Below, one piece after another: positions 10,964 through 23,943 of a stretch of 64,000 nucleotides of DNA. The number at the start of each line of letters is the position of its first letter. The first letter of the stretch is position 1. The stretch comes from Auanema rhodensis (Eukaryota > Nematoda > Chromadorea > Rhabditida > Rhabditidae): the NCBI GenBank assembly GCA_964057225.1, contig OZ059896.1:13934501-13998500 (forward strand). The letters are read 5' to 3'. The notes beneath the pieces were generated by a model, which was given only the letters and a program-made list of their open reading frames with translations, did not search any database and had not been told where the DNA came from. Both the position numbers and the translations under genes were made by a program.

Positions 10964-13036
10964 GGTTCCGTGGTGTAGCGGTTAGCACTCAGGACTTTGA
11001 ATCCTGCGACCCGAGTTCAAATCTCGGCGGAACCTACTTTTTCATTTTTATCAGTTGGTCAATTTGTTTCTTCTTAAACTATCTACTTGAAGAACATAGT
11101 CAAGGCGGAGTTTTTTGATCTAAATCGTCGGTTCCGTGGTGTAGCGGTTAGCACTCAGGACTTTGAATCCTGCGACCCGAGTTCAAATCTCGGCGGAACC
11201 TACTTTTTCATTTTTATCAGTTGGTCAATTTGTTTCTTCTTGAACTTTCTTCTTGAAGAACATAGTCAAGGCGGAGTTTTTTGATCTAAATCGTCGGTTC
11301 CGTGGTGTAGCGGTTAGCACTCAGGACTTTGAATCCTGCGACCCGAGTTCAAATCTCGGCGGAACCTACTTTTTCATTTTTATCAGTTGGTCAATTTGTT
11401 TCTTCTTGAACTTTCTTCTTGAAGAACATAGTCAAGGCGGAGTTTTTTGATCTAAATCGTCGGTTCCGTGGTGTAGCGGTTAGCACTCAGGACTTTGAAT
11501 CCTGCGACCCGAGTTCAAATCTCGGCGGAACCTACTTTTTCATTTTTATCAGTTGGTCAATTTGTTTCTTCTTGAACTTTCTTCTTGAAGAACATAGTCA
11601 AGGCGGAGTTTTTTGATCTAAATCGTCGGTTCCGTGGTGTAGCGGTTAGCACTCAGGACTTTGAATCCTGCGACCCGAGTTCAAATCTCGGCGGAACCTA
11701 CTTTTTCATTTTTATCAGTTGGTCAATTTGTTTCTTCTTGAACTTTCTTCTTGAAGAACATAGTCAAGGCGGAGTTTTTTGATCTAAATCGTCGGTTCCG
11801 TGGTGTAGCGGTTAGCACTCAGGACTTTGAATCCTGCGACCCGAGTTCAAATCTCGGCGGAACCTACTTTTTCATTTTTATCAGTTGGTCAATTTGTTTC
11901 TTCTTGAACTATCTACTTGAAGAACATAGTCAAGGCGGAGTTTTTTGATCTAAATCGTCGGTTCCGTGGTGTAGCGGTTAGCACTCAGGACTTTGAATCC
12001 TGCGACCCGAGTTCAAATCTCGGCGGAACCTACTTTTTCATTTTTATCAGTTGGTCAATTTGTTTCTTCTTGAACTTTCTTCTTGAAGAACATAGTCAAG
12101 GCGGAGTTTTTTGATCTAAATCGTCGGTTCCGTGGTGTAGCGGTTAGCACTCAGGACTTTGAATCCTGCGACCCGAGTTCAAATCTCGGCGGAACCTACT
12201 TTTTCATTTTTATCAGTTGGTCAATTTGTTTCTTCTTGAACTTTCTTCTTGAAGAACATAGTCAAGCGTTCCGTTATGCTCTCACGTCGATCCTATAGAC
12301 CAATAAAGCCTACAAGATGAGTGTGATAGTATTCCAGATGTAGCGGTACATAAAGAGCTTAATGGATAAACATAAGACTTGAGAAAGAAAGGTTTATTAT
12401 GTCTACATGATTACAATAAGTTATAAAGGTCTGCATAAAGATTTAAAGTGAAAGAGAGCTAAGAAAGGAAGACCAACCATCCATAGTCATTCCATAAGGC
12501 AAAGCTGAAGTCTGTGTTCCATATGAAGGGCGTGTCGTCCTCTCTCAGCCTCATGTTGTCTGATTCTAACCCGCCTGCTACGTATTGATTTCCGAATGGA
12601 ACGCAAGACGGAGTCTTTTGATCTAAATCGTCGGTTCCGTGGTGTAGCGGTTAGCACTCAGGACTTTGAATCCTGCGACCCGAGTTCAAATCTCGGCGGA
12701 ACCTACTTTTTCATTTTTATCAGTTGGTCAATTTGTTTCTTTTTAAACTATCTACTTGAAGAACATAGTCAAGGCGGAGTTTTTTGATCTAAATCGTCGG
12801 TTCCGTGGTGTAGCGGTTAGCACTCAGGACTTTGAATCCTGCGACCCGAGTTCAAATCTCGGCGGAACCTACTTTTTCATTTTTATCAGTTGGTCAATTT
12901 GTTTCTTCTTGAACTTTCTTCTTGAAGAACATAGTCAAGGCGGAGTTTTTTGATCTAAATCGTCGGTTCCGTGGTGTAGCGGTTAGCACTCAGGACTTTG
13001 AATCCTGCGACCCGAGTTCAAATCTCGGCGGAACCT
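10964..13036 (+). tRNA. tRNA-Gln block 3 (11 genes)
   Basis: Starts, all TTG: 10964, 11130, 11296, 11462, 11628, 11794, 11960, 12126, 12633, 12799, 12965. The run 10964-12126 is eight nearly identical consecutive 166-bp units, the most homogeneous stretch of the left part and probably its most recent local expansion. It recurs with nine units at 21705-23033 and six at 19022-19852. Confidence 0.97.
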
Positions 13037-13471
13037 ACTTTTTCATTTTGATCAACTAGTCAATTTGTTTCTTCTTAAACTATCTTCTTGAAGAACATAG
13101 TCGAGCGTTCCGTTATGCTCTCACCTAGATCCTATAGACCAATAAAGCCTACAAGATGAGTGTGATAGTATTCCAGATGTAGCGGTACATAAAGAGCATA
13201 ATGGATAAACATAAGACTTGAGAAAATAAGGTTTATTATGTCTACATGATTACAATAAGTTATAAAGGTCTGCATAAAGATATAAAGTGAAAGAGAGCTA
13301 AGAAAGGAAGACCAACCATCCATAGTCATTCCATAAGGCAAAGCTGAAATCTGTGTTCCATATGAAGGGCGTGTCGTCCTCTCTCAGCCTCATGTTGTCT
13401 GATTCTAACACGCCTGCTACGTATTGATTTCCGAATGGAACGCAAGGCGGAGTCTTTTGATCTAAATCGTC

Positions 13472-15387
13472 GGTTCCGTGGTGTAGCGGTTAGCACTCAG
13501 GACTTTGAATCCTGCGACCCGAGTTCAAATCTCGGCGGAACCTACTTTTTCATTTTGATCAACTGGTCAATTTGTTTCTTCTTGAACTATTTTCTTGAAG
13601 AACATAGTCAAGGCGGAGTCTTTTGATCTAAATCGTCGGTTCCGTGGTGTAGCGGTTAGCACTCAGGACTTTGAATCCTGCGACCCGAGTTCAAATCTCG
13701 GCGGAACCTACTTTTTCATTTTGATCAACTAGTCAATTTGTTTCTTCTTAAACTATCTACTTGAAGAACATAGTCAAGGCGGAGTCTTTTGATCTAAATC
13801 GTCGGTTCCGTGGTGTAGCGGTTAGCACTCAGGACTTTGAATCCTGCGACCCGAGTTCAAATCTCGGCGGAACCTACTTTTTCATTTTGATCAACTAGTC
13901 AATTTGTTTCTTCTTGAGCTTTCTTCTTGAAGAACATAGTCAAGCGTTCCGTTATGCTCTCACGTCGATCCTATAGACCAATAAAGCCTACAAGATGAGT
14001 GTGATAGTATTCCAGATGTAGCGGTACATGAAGAGCATAATGGATAAACATAAGACTCGAGAAAGAAAGGTTTATTATGTCTACATGATTACAATAAGTT
14101 ATAAAAGTCTGCATAAAGATATAAAGTGAAAGAGAGCTAAGAAAGGAAGACCAACCATACATAGTCATTCCATAAGGCAAAGCTGAAGTCTGTGTTCCAT
14201 ATGAAGGGCGTGTCGTCCTCTCTCAGCCTCATGTTGTCTGATTCTAACCCGCCTGCTACGTATTGATTTCCGAATGGAACGCAAGGCGGAGTCTTCTGAT
14301 CTAAATCGTCGGTTCCGTGGTGTAGCGGTTAGCAGTCAGGACTTTGAATCCTGCGACCCGAGTTCAAATCTCGGCGGAACCTACTTTTTCATTTTGATCA
14401 ACTAGTCAATTTGTTTCTTCTTAAACTATCTACTTGAAGAACATAGTCAAGGCGGAGTCTTTTGATCTAAATCGTCGGTTCCGTGGTGTAGCGGTTAGCA
14501 CTCAGGACTTTGAATCCTGCGACCCGAGTTCAAATCTCGGCGGAACCTACTTTTTCATTTTTATCAGTTGGTCAATTTGTTTCTTCTTGAACTTTCTTCT
14601 TGAAGAACATAGTCAAGGCGGAGTCTTCTGATCTAAATCGTCGGTTCCGTGGTGTAGCGGTTAGCACTCAGGACTTTGAATCCTGCGACCCGAGTTCAAA
14701 TCTCGGCGGAACCTACTTTTTCATTTTTATCAGTTGGTCAATTTGTTTCTTCTTGAACTTTCTTCTTGAAGAACATAGTCAAGCGTTCCGTTATGCTCTC
14801 ACGTCGATCCTATAGACCAATAAAGCCTACAAGATGAGTGTGATAGTATTCCAGATGTAGCGGTACATAAAGAGCATAATGGATAAACATAAGACTTGAG
14901 AAAGAAAGGTTTATTATGTCTACATGATTACAATAAGTTATAAAGGTCTGCATAAAGATATAAAGTGAAAGAGAGCTAAGAAAGGAAGACCAACCATCCA
15001 TAGTCATTACATAAGGCAAAGCTGAAGTCTGGGTTCAATATGAAGGGCGTGTCGTCCTCTCTCAGCCTCATGTTGTCTGATTCTAACCCGCCTGCTACGT
15101 ATTGATTTCCGAATGGAACGCAAGACGGAGTCTTTTGATCTAAATCGTCGGTTCCGTGGTGTAGCGGTTAGCACTCAGGACTTTGAATCCTGCGACCCGA
15201 GTTCAAATCTCGGCGGAACCTACTTTTTCATTTTTATCAGTTGGTCAATTTGTTTCTTCTTGAACTTTCTTCTTGAAGAACATAGTCAAGGCGAAGTTTT
15301 TTGATCTAAATCGTCGGTTCCGTGGTGTAGCGGTTAGCACTCAGGACTTTGAATCCTGCGACCCGAGTTCAAATCTCGGCGGAACCT
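13472..15387 (+). tRNA. tRNA-Gln block 4 (8 genes)
   Basis: Starts, all TTG: 13472, 13638, 13804, 14311, 14477, 14643, 15150, 15316. 14311 carries C25 to G. Genes 14311 and 14643 have GTCTTCTGATC upstream in place of GTCTTTTGATC. Confidence 0.96.
14311..14382 (+). tRNA. tRNA-Gln(TTG), C25 to G variant
   Basis: AGCAGTCAGG replaces AGCACTCAGG. The change breaks the first D-stem pair (G10-C25), so function is doubtful. The duplicate is at 25384. Confidence 0.75.
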
Positions 15388-15822
15388 ACTTTTTCATTTT
15401 TATCAGTTGGTCAATTTGTTTCTTCTTGAACTTTCTTCTTGAAGAACATAGTCAAGCGTTCCGTTATGCTCTCACGTCGATCCTATAGACCAATAAAGCC
15501 TACAAGATGAGTGTGATAGTATTCCAGATGTAGCGGTACATAAATAGCTTAATGGATAAACATAAGACTTGAGAAAGAAAGGTTTATTATGTCTACATGA
15601 TTACAATAAGTTATAAAGGTCTGCATAAAGATATAAAGTGAAAGAGAGCTAAGAAAGGAAGACCAACCATCCATAGTCATTACATAAGGCAAAGCTGAAG
15701 TCTGTGTTCCATATGAAGGGCGTGTCGTCCTCTCTCAGCCTCATGTTGTCTGATTCTAACCCGCCTGCTACGTATTGATTTCCGAATGGAACGCAAGGCG
15801 GAGTCTTTTGATCTAAATCGTC

Positions 15823-15894
15823 GGTTCCGTGGTGTAGCGGTTAGCACTCAGGACTTTGAATCCTGCGACCCGAGTTAAAATCTCGGCGGAACCT
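15823..15894 (+). pseudogene. tRNA-Gln(TTG) with broken B box
   Basis: Same T-loop C to A allele as 9618; followed 166 bp later by the G45-to-A gene at 15989. Confidence 0.7.
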
Positions 15895-17675
15895 ACTTTT
15901 TCATTTTTATCAGTTGGTCAATTTGTTTCTTCTTGAACTTTCTTCTTGAAGAACATAGTCAAGGCGAAGTTTTTTGATCTAAATCGTCGGTTCCGTGGTG
16001 TAGCGGTTAGCACTCAGGACTTTGAATCCTGCAACCCGAGTTCAAATCTCGGCGGAACCTACTTTTTCATTTTTATCAGTTGGTCAATTTGTTTCTTCTT
16101 GAACTTTCTTCTTGAAGAACATAGTCAAGCGTTCCGTTATGCTCTCACGTCGATCCTATAGACCAATAAAGCCTACAAGATGAGTGTGATAGTATTCCAG
16201 ATGTAGCGGTACATAAATAGCTTAATGGATAAACATAAGACTTGAGAAAGAAAGGTTTATTATGTCTACATGATTACAATAAGTTATAAAAGTCTGCATA
16301 AAGATATAAAGTGAAAGAGAGCTAAGAATGGAAGACCAACCATCCATAGTCATTCCATAAGGCAAAGCTGAAGTCTTTGTTCCATATGAAGGGCGTGTCG
16401 TCCTCTCTCAGCCTCATGTTGTCTGATTCTAACCCGCCTGCTACGTATTGATTTCCGAATGGAACGCAAGGCGGAGTCTTTTGATCTAAATCGTCGGTTC
16501 CGTGGTGTAGCGGTTAGCACTCAGGACTTTGAATCCTGCGACCCGAGTTCAAATCTCGGCGGAACCTACTTTTTCATTTTTATCAGTTGGTCAACTTGTT
16601 TCTTCTTAAACTATCTACTTGAAGAACATAGTCAAGGCGAAGTTTTTTGATCTAAATCGTCGGTTCCGTGGTGTAGCGGTTAGCACTCAGGACTTTGAAT
16701 CCTGCGACCCGAGTTCAAATCTCGGCGGAACCTACTTTTTCATTTTTATCAGTTGGTCAATTTGTTTCTTCTTGAACTTTCTTCTTGAAGAACATAGTCA
16801 AGCGTTCCGTTATGCTCTCACGTCGATCCTATAGACCAATAAAGCCTACAAGATGAGTGTGATAGTATTCCAGATGTAGCGGTACATAAATAGCTTAATG
16901 GATAAACATAAGACTTGAGAAAGAAAGGTTTATTATGTCTACATGATTACAATAAGTTATAAAGGTCTGCATAAAGATATAAAGTGAAAGAGAGCTAAGA
17001 AAGGAAGACCAACCATCCATAGTCATTCCATAAGGCAAAGCTGAAGTCTGTGTTCCATATGAAGGGCGTGTCGTCCTCTCTCAGCCTCATGTTGTCTGAT
17101 TCTAACCCGCCTGCTACGTATTGATTCCCGAATGGAACGCAAGGCGGAGTCTTTTGATCTAAATCGTCGGTTCCGTGGTGTAGCGGTTAGCACTCAGGAC
17201 TTTGAATCCTGCGACCCGAGTTCAAATCTCGGCGGAACCTACTTTTTCATTTTTATCAGTTGGTCAATTTGTTTCTTCTTGAACTTTCTTCTTGAAGAAC
17301 ATAGTCAAGCGTTCCGTTATGCTCTCACGTCGATCCTATAGACCAATAAAGCCTACAAGATGAGTGTGATAGTATTCCAGATGTAGCGGTACATAAATAG
17401 CTTAATGGATAAACATAAGACTTGAGAAAGAAAGGTTTATTATGTCTACATGATTACAATAAGTTATAAAGGTCTGCATAAAGATATAAAGTGAAAGAGA
17501 GCTAAGAAAGGAAGACCAACCATCCATAGTCATTACATAAGGCAAAGCTGAAGTCTGTGTTCCATATGAAGGGCGTGTCGTCCTCTCTCAGCCTCATGTT
17601 GTCTGATTCTAACCCGCCTGCTACGTATTGATTTCCGAATGGAACGCAAGGCGGAGTCTTTTGATCTAAATCGTC

Positions 17676-17747
17676 GGTTCCGTGGTGTAGCGGTTAGCAC
17701 TCAGGACTTTGAATCCTGCGACCCGAGTTAAAATCTCGGCGGAACCT
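17676..17747 (+). pseudogene. tRNA-Gln(TTG) with broken B box
   Basis: Same T-loop C to A allele as 9618; partner G45-to-A gene at 17842. Confidence 0.7.
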
Positions 17748-19021
17748 ACTTTTTCATTTTTATCAGTTGGTCAATTTGTTTCTTCTTGAACTTTCTTCTT
17801 GAAGAACATAGTCAAGGCGAAGTTTTTTGATCTAAATCGTCGGTTCCGTGGTGTAGCGGTTAGCACTCAGGACTTTGAATCCTGCAACCCGAGTTCAAAT
17901 CTCGGCGGAACCTACTTTTTCATTTTTATCAGTTGGTCAATTTGTTTCTTCTTGAACTTTCTTCTTGAAGAACATAGTCAAGCGTTCCGTTATGCTCTCA
18001 CGTCGATCCTATAGACCAATAAAGCCTACAAGATGAGTGTGATAGTATTCCAGATGTAGCGGTACATAAATAGCTTAATGGATAAACATAAGACTTGAGA
18101 AAGAAAGGTTTATTATGTCTACATGATTACAATAAGTTATAAAAGTCTGCATAAAGATATAAAGTGAAAGAGAGCTAAGAATGGAAGACCAACCATCCAT
18201 AGTCATTCCATAAGGCAAAGCTGAAGTCTTTGTTCCATATGAAGGGCGTGTCGTCCTCTCTCAGCCTCATGTTGTCTGATTCTAACCCGCCTGCTACGTA
18301 TTGATTTCCGAATGGAACGCAAGGCGGAGTCTTTTGATCTAAATCGTCGGTTCCGTGGTGTAGCGGTTAGCACTCAGGACTTTGAATCCTGCGACCCGAG
18401 TTCAAATCTCGGCGGAACCTACTTTTTCATTTTTATCAGTTGGTCAACTTGTTTCTTCTTAAACTATCTACTTGAAGAACATAGTCAAGGCGAAGTTTTT
18501 TGATCTAAATCGTCGGTTCCGTGGTGTAGCGGTTAGCACTCAGGACTTTGAATCCTGCGACCCGAGTTCAAATCTCGGCGGAACCTACTTTTTCATTTTT
18601 ATCAGTTGGTCAATTTGTTTCTTCTTGAACTTTCTTCTTGAAGAACATAGTCAAGCGTTCCGTTATGCTCTCACGTCGATCCTATAGACCAATAAAGCCT
18701 ACAAGATGAGTGTGATAGTATTCCAGATGTAGCGGTACATAAATAGCTTAATGGATAAACATAAGACTTGAGAAAGAAAGGTTTATTATGTCTACATGAT
18801 TACAATAAGTTATAAAGGTCTGCATAAAGATATAAAGTGAAAGAGAGCTAAGAAAGGAAGACCAACCATCCATAGTCATTCCATAAGGCAAAGCTGAAGT
18901 CTGTGTTCCATATGAAGGGCGTGTCGTCCTCTCTCAGCCTCATGTTGTCTGATTCTAACCCGCCTGCTACGTATTGATTCCCGAATGGAACGCAAGGCGG
19001 AGTCTTTTGATCTAAATCGTC

Positions 19022-21269
19022 GGTTCCGTGGTGTAGCGGTTAGCACTCAGGACTTTGAATCCTGCGACCCGAGTTCAAATCTCGGCGGAACCTACTTTTT
19101 CATTTTTATCAGTTGGTCAATTTGTTTCTTCTTAAACTATCTACTTGAAGAACATAGTCAAGGCGGAGTTTTTTGATCTAAATCGTCGGTTCCGTGGTGT
19201 AGCGGTTAGCACTCAGGACTTTGAATCCTGCGACCCGAGTTCAAATCTCGGCGGAACCTACTTTTTCATTTTTATCAGTTGGTCAATTTGTTTCTTCTTG
19301 AACTTTCTTCTTGAAGAACATAGTCAAGGCGGAGTTTTTTGATCTAAATCGTCGGTTCCGTGGTGTAGCGGTTAGCACTCAGGACTTTGAATCCTGCGAC
19401 CCGAGTTCAAATCTCGGCGGAACCTACTTTTTCATTTTTATCAGTTGGTCAATTTGTTTCTTCTTGAACTTTCTTCTTGAAGAACATAGTCAAGGCGGAG
19501 TTTTTTGATCTAAATCGTCGGTTCCGTGGTGTAGCGGTTAGCACTCAGGACTTTGAATCCTGCGACCCGAGTTCAAATCTCGGCGGAACCTACTTTTTCA
19601 TTTTTATCAGTTGGTCAATTTGTTTCTTCTTGAACTTTCTTCTTGAAGAACATAGTCAAGGCGGAGTTTTTTGATCTAAATCGTCGGTTCCGTGGTGTAG
19701 CGGTTAGCACTCAGGACTTTGAATCCTGCGACCCGAGTTCAAATCTCGGCGGAACCTACTTTTTCATTTTTATCAGTTGGTCAATTTGTTTCTTCTTGAA
19801 CTTTCTTCTTGAAGAACATAGTCAAGGCGGAGTTTTTTGATCTAAATCGTCGGTTCCGTGGTGTAGCGGTTAGCACTCAGGACTTTGAATCCTGCGACCC
19901 GAGTTCAAATCTCGGCGGAACCTACTTTTTCATTTTTATCAGTTGGTCAATTTGTTTCTTCTTGAACTTTCTTCTTGAAGAACATAGTCAAGCGTTCCGT
20001 TATGCTCTCACGTCGATCCTATAGACCAATAAAGCCTACAAGATGAGTGTGATAGTATTCCAGATGTAGCGGTACATAAATAGCTTAATGGATAAACATA
20101 AGACTTGAGAAAGAAAGGTTTATTATGTCTACATGATTACAATAAGTTATAAAGGTCTGCATAAAGATATAAAGTGAAAGAGAGCTAAGAAAGGAAGACC
20201 AACCATCCATAGTCATTACATAAGGCAAAGCTGAAGTCTGTGTTCCATATGAAGGGCGTGTCGTCCTCTCTCAGCCTCATGTTGTCTGATTCTAACCCGC
20301 CTGCTACGTATTGATTTCCGAATGGAACGCAAGGCGGAGTCTTTTGATCTAAATCGTCGGTTCCGTGGTGTAGCGGTTAGCACTCAGGACTTTGAATCCT
20401 GCGACCCGAGTTAAAATCTCGGCGGAACCTACTTTTTCATTTTTATCAGTTGGTCAATTTGTTTCTTCTTGAACTTTCTTCTTGAAGAACATAGTCAAGG
20501 CGAAGTTTTTTGATCTAAATCGTCGGTTCCGTGGTGTAGCGGTTAGCACTCAGGACTTTGAATCCTGCAACCCGAGTTCAAATCTCGGCGGAACCTACTT
20601 TTTCATTTTTATCAGTTGGTCAATTTGTTTCTTCTTGAACTTTCTTCTTGAAGAACATAGTCAAGCGTTCCGTTATGCTCTCACGTCGATCCTATAGACC
20701 AATAAAGCCTACAAGATGAGTGTGATAGTATTCCAGATGTAGCGGTACATAAATAGCTTAATGGATAAACATAAGACTTGAGAAAGAAAGGTTTATTATG
20801 TCTACATGATTACAATAAGTTATAAAAGTCTGCATAAAGATATAAAGTGAAAGAGAGCTAAGAATGGAAGACCAACCATCCATAGTCATTCCATAAGGCA
20901 AAGCTGAAGTCTTTGTTCCATATGAAGGGCGTGTCGTCCTCTCTCAGCCTCATGTTGTCTGATTCTAACCCGCCTGCTACGTATTGATTTCCGAATGGAA
21001 CGCAAGGCGGAGTCTTTTGATCTAAATCGTCGGTTCCGTGGTGTAGCGGTTAGCACTCAGGACTTTGAATCCTGCGACCCGAGTTCAAATCTCGGCGGAA
21101 CCTACTTTTTCATTTTTATCAGTTGGTCAACTTGTTTCTTCTTAAACTATCTACTTGAAGAACATAGTCAAGGCGAAGTTTTTTGATCTAAATCGTCGGT
21201 TCCGTGGTGTAGCGGTTAGCACTCAGGACTTTGAATCCTGCGACCCGAGTTCAAATCTCGGCGGAACCT
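19022..21269 (+). tRNA. tRNA-Gln block 6 (10 genes)
   Basis: Starts, all TTG: 19022, 19188, 19354, 19520, 19686, 19852, 20359, 20525, 21032, 21198. 20359 is the B-box mutant and 20525 the G45-to-A gene. Confidence 0.96.
20359..20430 (+). pseudogene. tRNA-Gln(TTG) with broken B box
   Basis: Same T-loop C to A allele as 9618; first gene of the right copy of the large duplication. Confidence 0.7.
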
Positions 21270-21704
21270 ACTTTTTCATTTTTATCAGTTGGTCAATTTG
21301 TTTCTTCTTGAACTTTCTTCTTGAAGAACATAGTCAAGCGTTCCGTTATGCTCTCACGTCGATCCTATAGACCAATAAAGCCTACAAGATGAGTGTGATA
21401 GTATTCCAGATGTAGCGGTACATAAATAGCTTAATGGATAAACATAAGACTTGAGAAAGAAAGGTTTATTATGTCTACATGATTACAATAAGTTATAAAG
21501 GTCTGCATAAAGATATAAAGTGAAAGAGAGCTAAGAAAGGAAGACCAACCATCCATAGTCATTCCATAAGGCAAAGCTGAAGTCTGTGTTCCATATGAAG
21601 GGCGTGTCGTCCTCTCTCAGCCTCATGTTGTCTGATTCTAACCCGCCTGCTACGTATTGATTCCCGAATGGAACGCAAGGCGGAGTCTTTTGATCTAAAT
21701 CGTC

Positions 21705-23943
21705 GGTTCCGTGGTGTAGCGGTTAGCACTCAGGACTTTGAATCCTGCGACCCGAGTTCAAATCTCGGCGGAACCTACTTTTTCATTTTTATCAGTTGGT
21801 CAATTTGTTTCTTCTTAAACTATCTACTTGAAGAACATAGTCAAGGCGGAGTTTTTTGATCTAAATCGTCGGTTCCGTGGTGTAGCGGTTAGCACTCAGG
21901 ACTTTGAATCCTGCGACCCGAGTTCAAATCTCGGCGGAACCTACTTTTTCATTTTTATCAGTTGGTCAATTTGTTTCTTCTTGAACTTTCTTCTTGAAGA
22001 ACATAGTCAAGGCGGAGTTTTTTGATCTAAATCGTCGGTTCCGTGGTGTAGCGGTTAGCACTCAGGACTTTGAATCCTGCGACCCGAGTTCAAATCTCGG
22101 CGGAACCTACTTTTTCATTTTTATCAGTTGGTCAATTTGTTTCTTCTTGAACTTTCTTCTTGAAGAACATAGTCAAGGCGGAGTTTTTTGATCTAAATCG
22201 TCGGTTCCGTGGTGTAGCGGTTAGCACTCAGGACTTTGAATCCTGCGACCCGAGTTCAAATCTCGGCGGAACCTACTTTTTCATTTTTATCAGTTGGTCA
22301 ATTTGTTTCTTCTTGAACTTTCTTCTTGAAGAACATAGTCAAGGCGGAGTTTTTTGATCTAAATCGTCGGTTCCGTGGTGTAGCGGTTAGCACTCAGGAC
22401 TTTGAATCCTGCGACCCGAGTTCAAATCTCGGCGGAACCTACTTTTTCATTTTTATCAGTTGGTCAATTTGTTTCTTCTTGAACTTTCTTCTTGAAGAAC
22501 ATAGTCAAGGCGGAGTTTTTTGATCTAAATCGTCGGTTCCGTGGTGTAGCGGTTAGCACTCAGGACTTTGAATCCTGCGACCCGAGTTCAAATCTCGGCG
22601 GAACCTACTTTTTCATTTTTATCAGTTGGTCAATTTGTTTCTTCTTGAACTTTCTTCTTGAAGAACATAGTCAAGGCGGAGTTTTTTGATCTAAATCGTC
22701 GGTTCCGTGGTGTAGCGGTTAGCACTCAGGACTTTGAATCCTGCGACCCGAGTTCAAATCTCGGCGGAACCTACTTTTTCATTTTTATCAGTTGGTCAAT
22801 TTGTTTCTTCTTGAACTATCTACTTGAAGAACATAGTCAAGGCGGAGTTTTTTGATCTAAATCGTCGGTTCCGTGGTGTAGCGGTTAGCACTCAGGACTT
22901 TGAATCCTGCGACCCGAGTTCAAATCTCGGCGGAACCTACTTTTTCATTTTTATCAGTTGGTCAATTTGTTTCTTCTTGAACTTTCTTCTTGAAGAACAT
23001 AGTCAAGGCGGAGTTTTTTGATCTAAATCGTCGGTTCCGTGGTGTAGCGGTTAGCACTCAGGACTTTGAATCCTGCGACCCGAGTTCAAATCTCGGCGGA
23101 ACCTACTTTTTCATTTTTATCAGTTGGTCAATTTGTTTCTTCTTGAACTTTCTTCTTGAAGAACATAGTCAAGCGTTCCGTTATGCTCTCACGTCGATCC
23201 TATAGACCAATAAAGCCTACAAGATGAGTGTGATAGTATTCCAGATGTAGCGGTACATAAAGAGCTTAATGGATAAACATAAGACTTGAGAAAGAAAGGT
23301 TTATTATGTCTACATGATTACAATAAGTTATAAAGGTCTGCATAAAGATTTAAAGTGAAAGAGAGCTAAGAAAGGAAGACCAACCATCCATAGTCATTCC
23401 ATAAGGCAAAGCTGAAGTCTGTGTTCCATATGAAGGGCGTGTCGTCCTCTCTCAGCCTCATGTTGTCTGATTCTAACCCGCCTGCTACGTATTGATTTCC
23501 GAATGGAACGCAAGACGGAGTCTTTTGATCTAAATCGTCGGTTCCGTGGTGTAGCGGTTAGCACTCAGGACTTTGAATCCTGCGACCCGAGTTCAAATCT
23601 CGGCGGAACCTACTTTTTCATTTTTATCAGTTGGTCAATTTGTTTCTTTTTAAACTATCTACTTGAAGAACATAGTCAAGGCGGAGTTTTTTGATCTAAA
23701 TCGTCGGTTCCGTGGTGTAGCGGTTAGCACTCAGGACTTTGAATCCTGCGACCCGAGTTCAAATCTCGGCGGAACCTACTTTTTCATTTTTATCAGTTGG
23801 TCAATTTGTTTCTTCTTGAACTTTCTTCTTGAAGAACATAGTCAAGGCGGAGTTTTTTGATCTAAATCGTCGGTTCCGTGGTGTAGCGGTTAGCACTCAG
23901 GACTTTGAATCCTGCGACCCGAGTTCAAATCTCGGCGGAACCT
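21705..23943 (+). tRNA. tRNA-Gln block 7 (12 genes)
   Basis: Starts, all TTG: 21705, 21871, 22037, 22203, 22369, 22535, 22701, 22867, 23033, 23540, 23706, 23872. No internal variants were seen. It corresponds to block 3 with one unit more. Confidence 0.97.

Larger units (their letters stand above)
9618..14714 (+). repeat. Segmental duplication, left copy
   Basis: Gene order, solo-LTR positions and private alleles match 20359-25787. The offset is 10741 bp at the start (9618/20359, 10964/21705), 10907 after one extra 166-bp unit in the right copy (12126/23033, 13472/24379) and 11073 after a second (14311/25384, 14643/25716). Private markers shared by both are B-box A, the CGAG flanked LTR and C25 to G. 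Confidence 0.88.
15823..18586 (+). tRNA. tRNA-Gln block 5 (9 genes)
   Basis: Starts, all TTG: 15823, 15989, 16496, 16662, 17169, 17676, 17842, 18349, 18515. Two passes of the module B-box mutant, G45-to-A gene, solo LTR, two genes, solo LTR are seen (15823-16662 and 17676-18515), separated by 17169. Confidence 0.96.
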
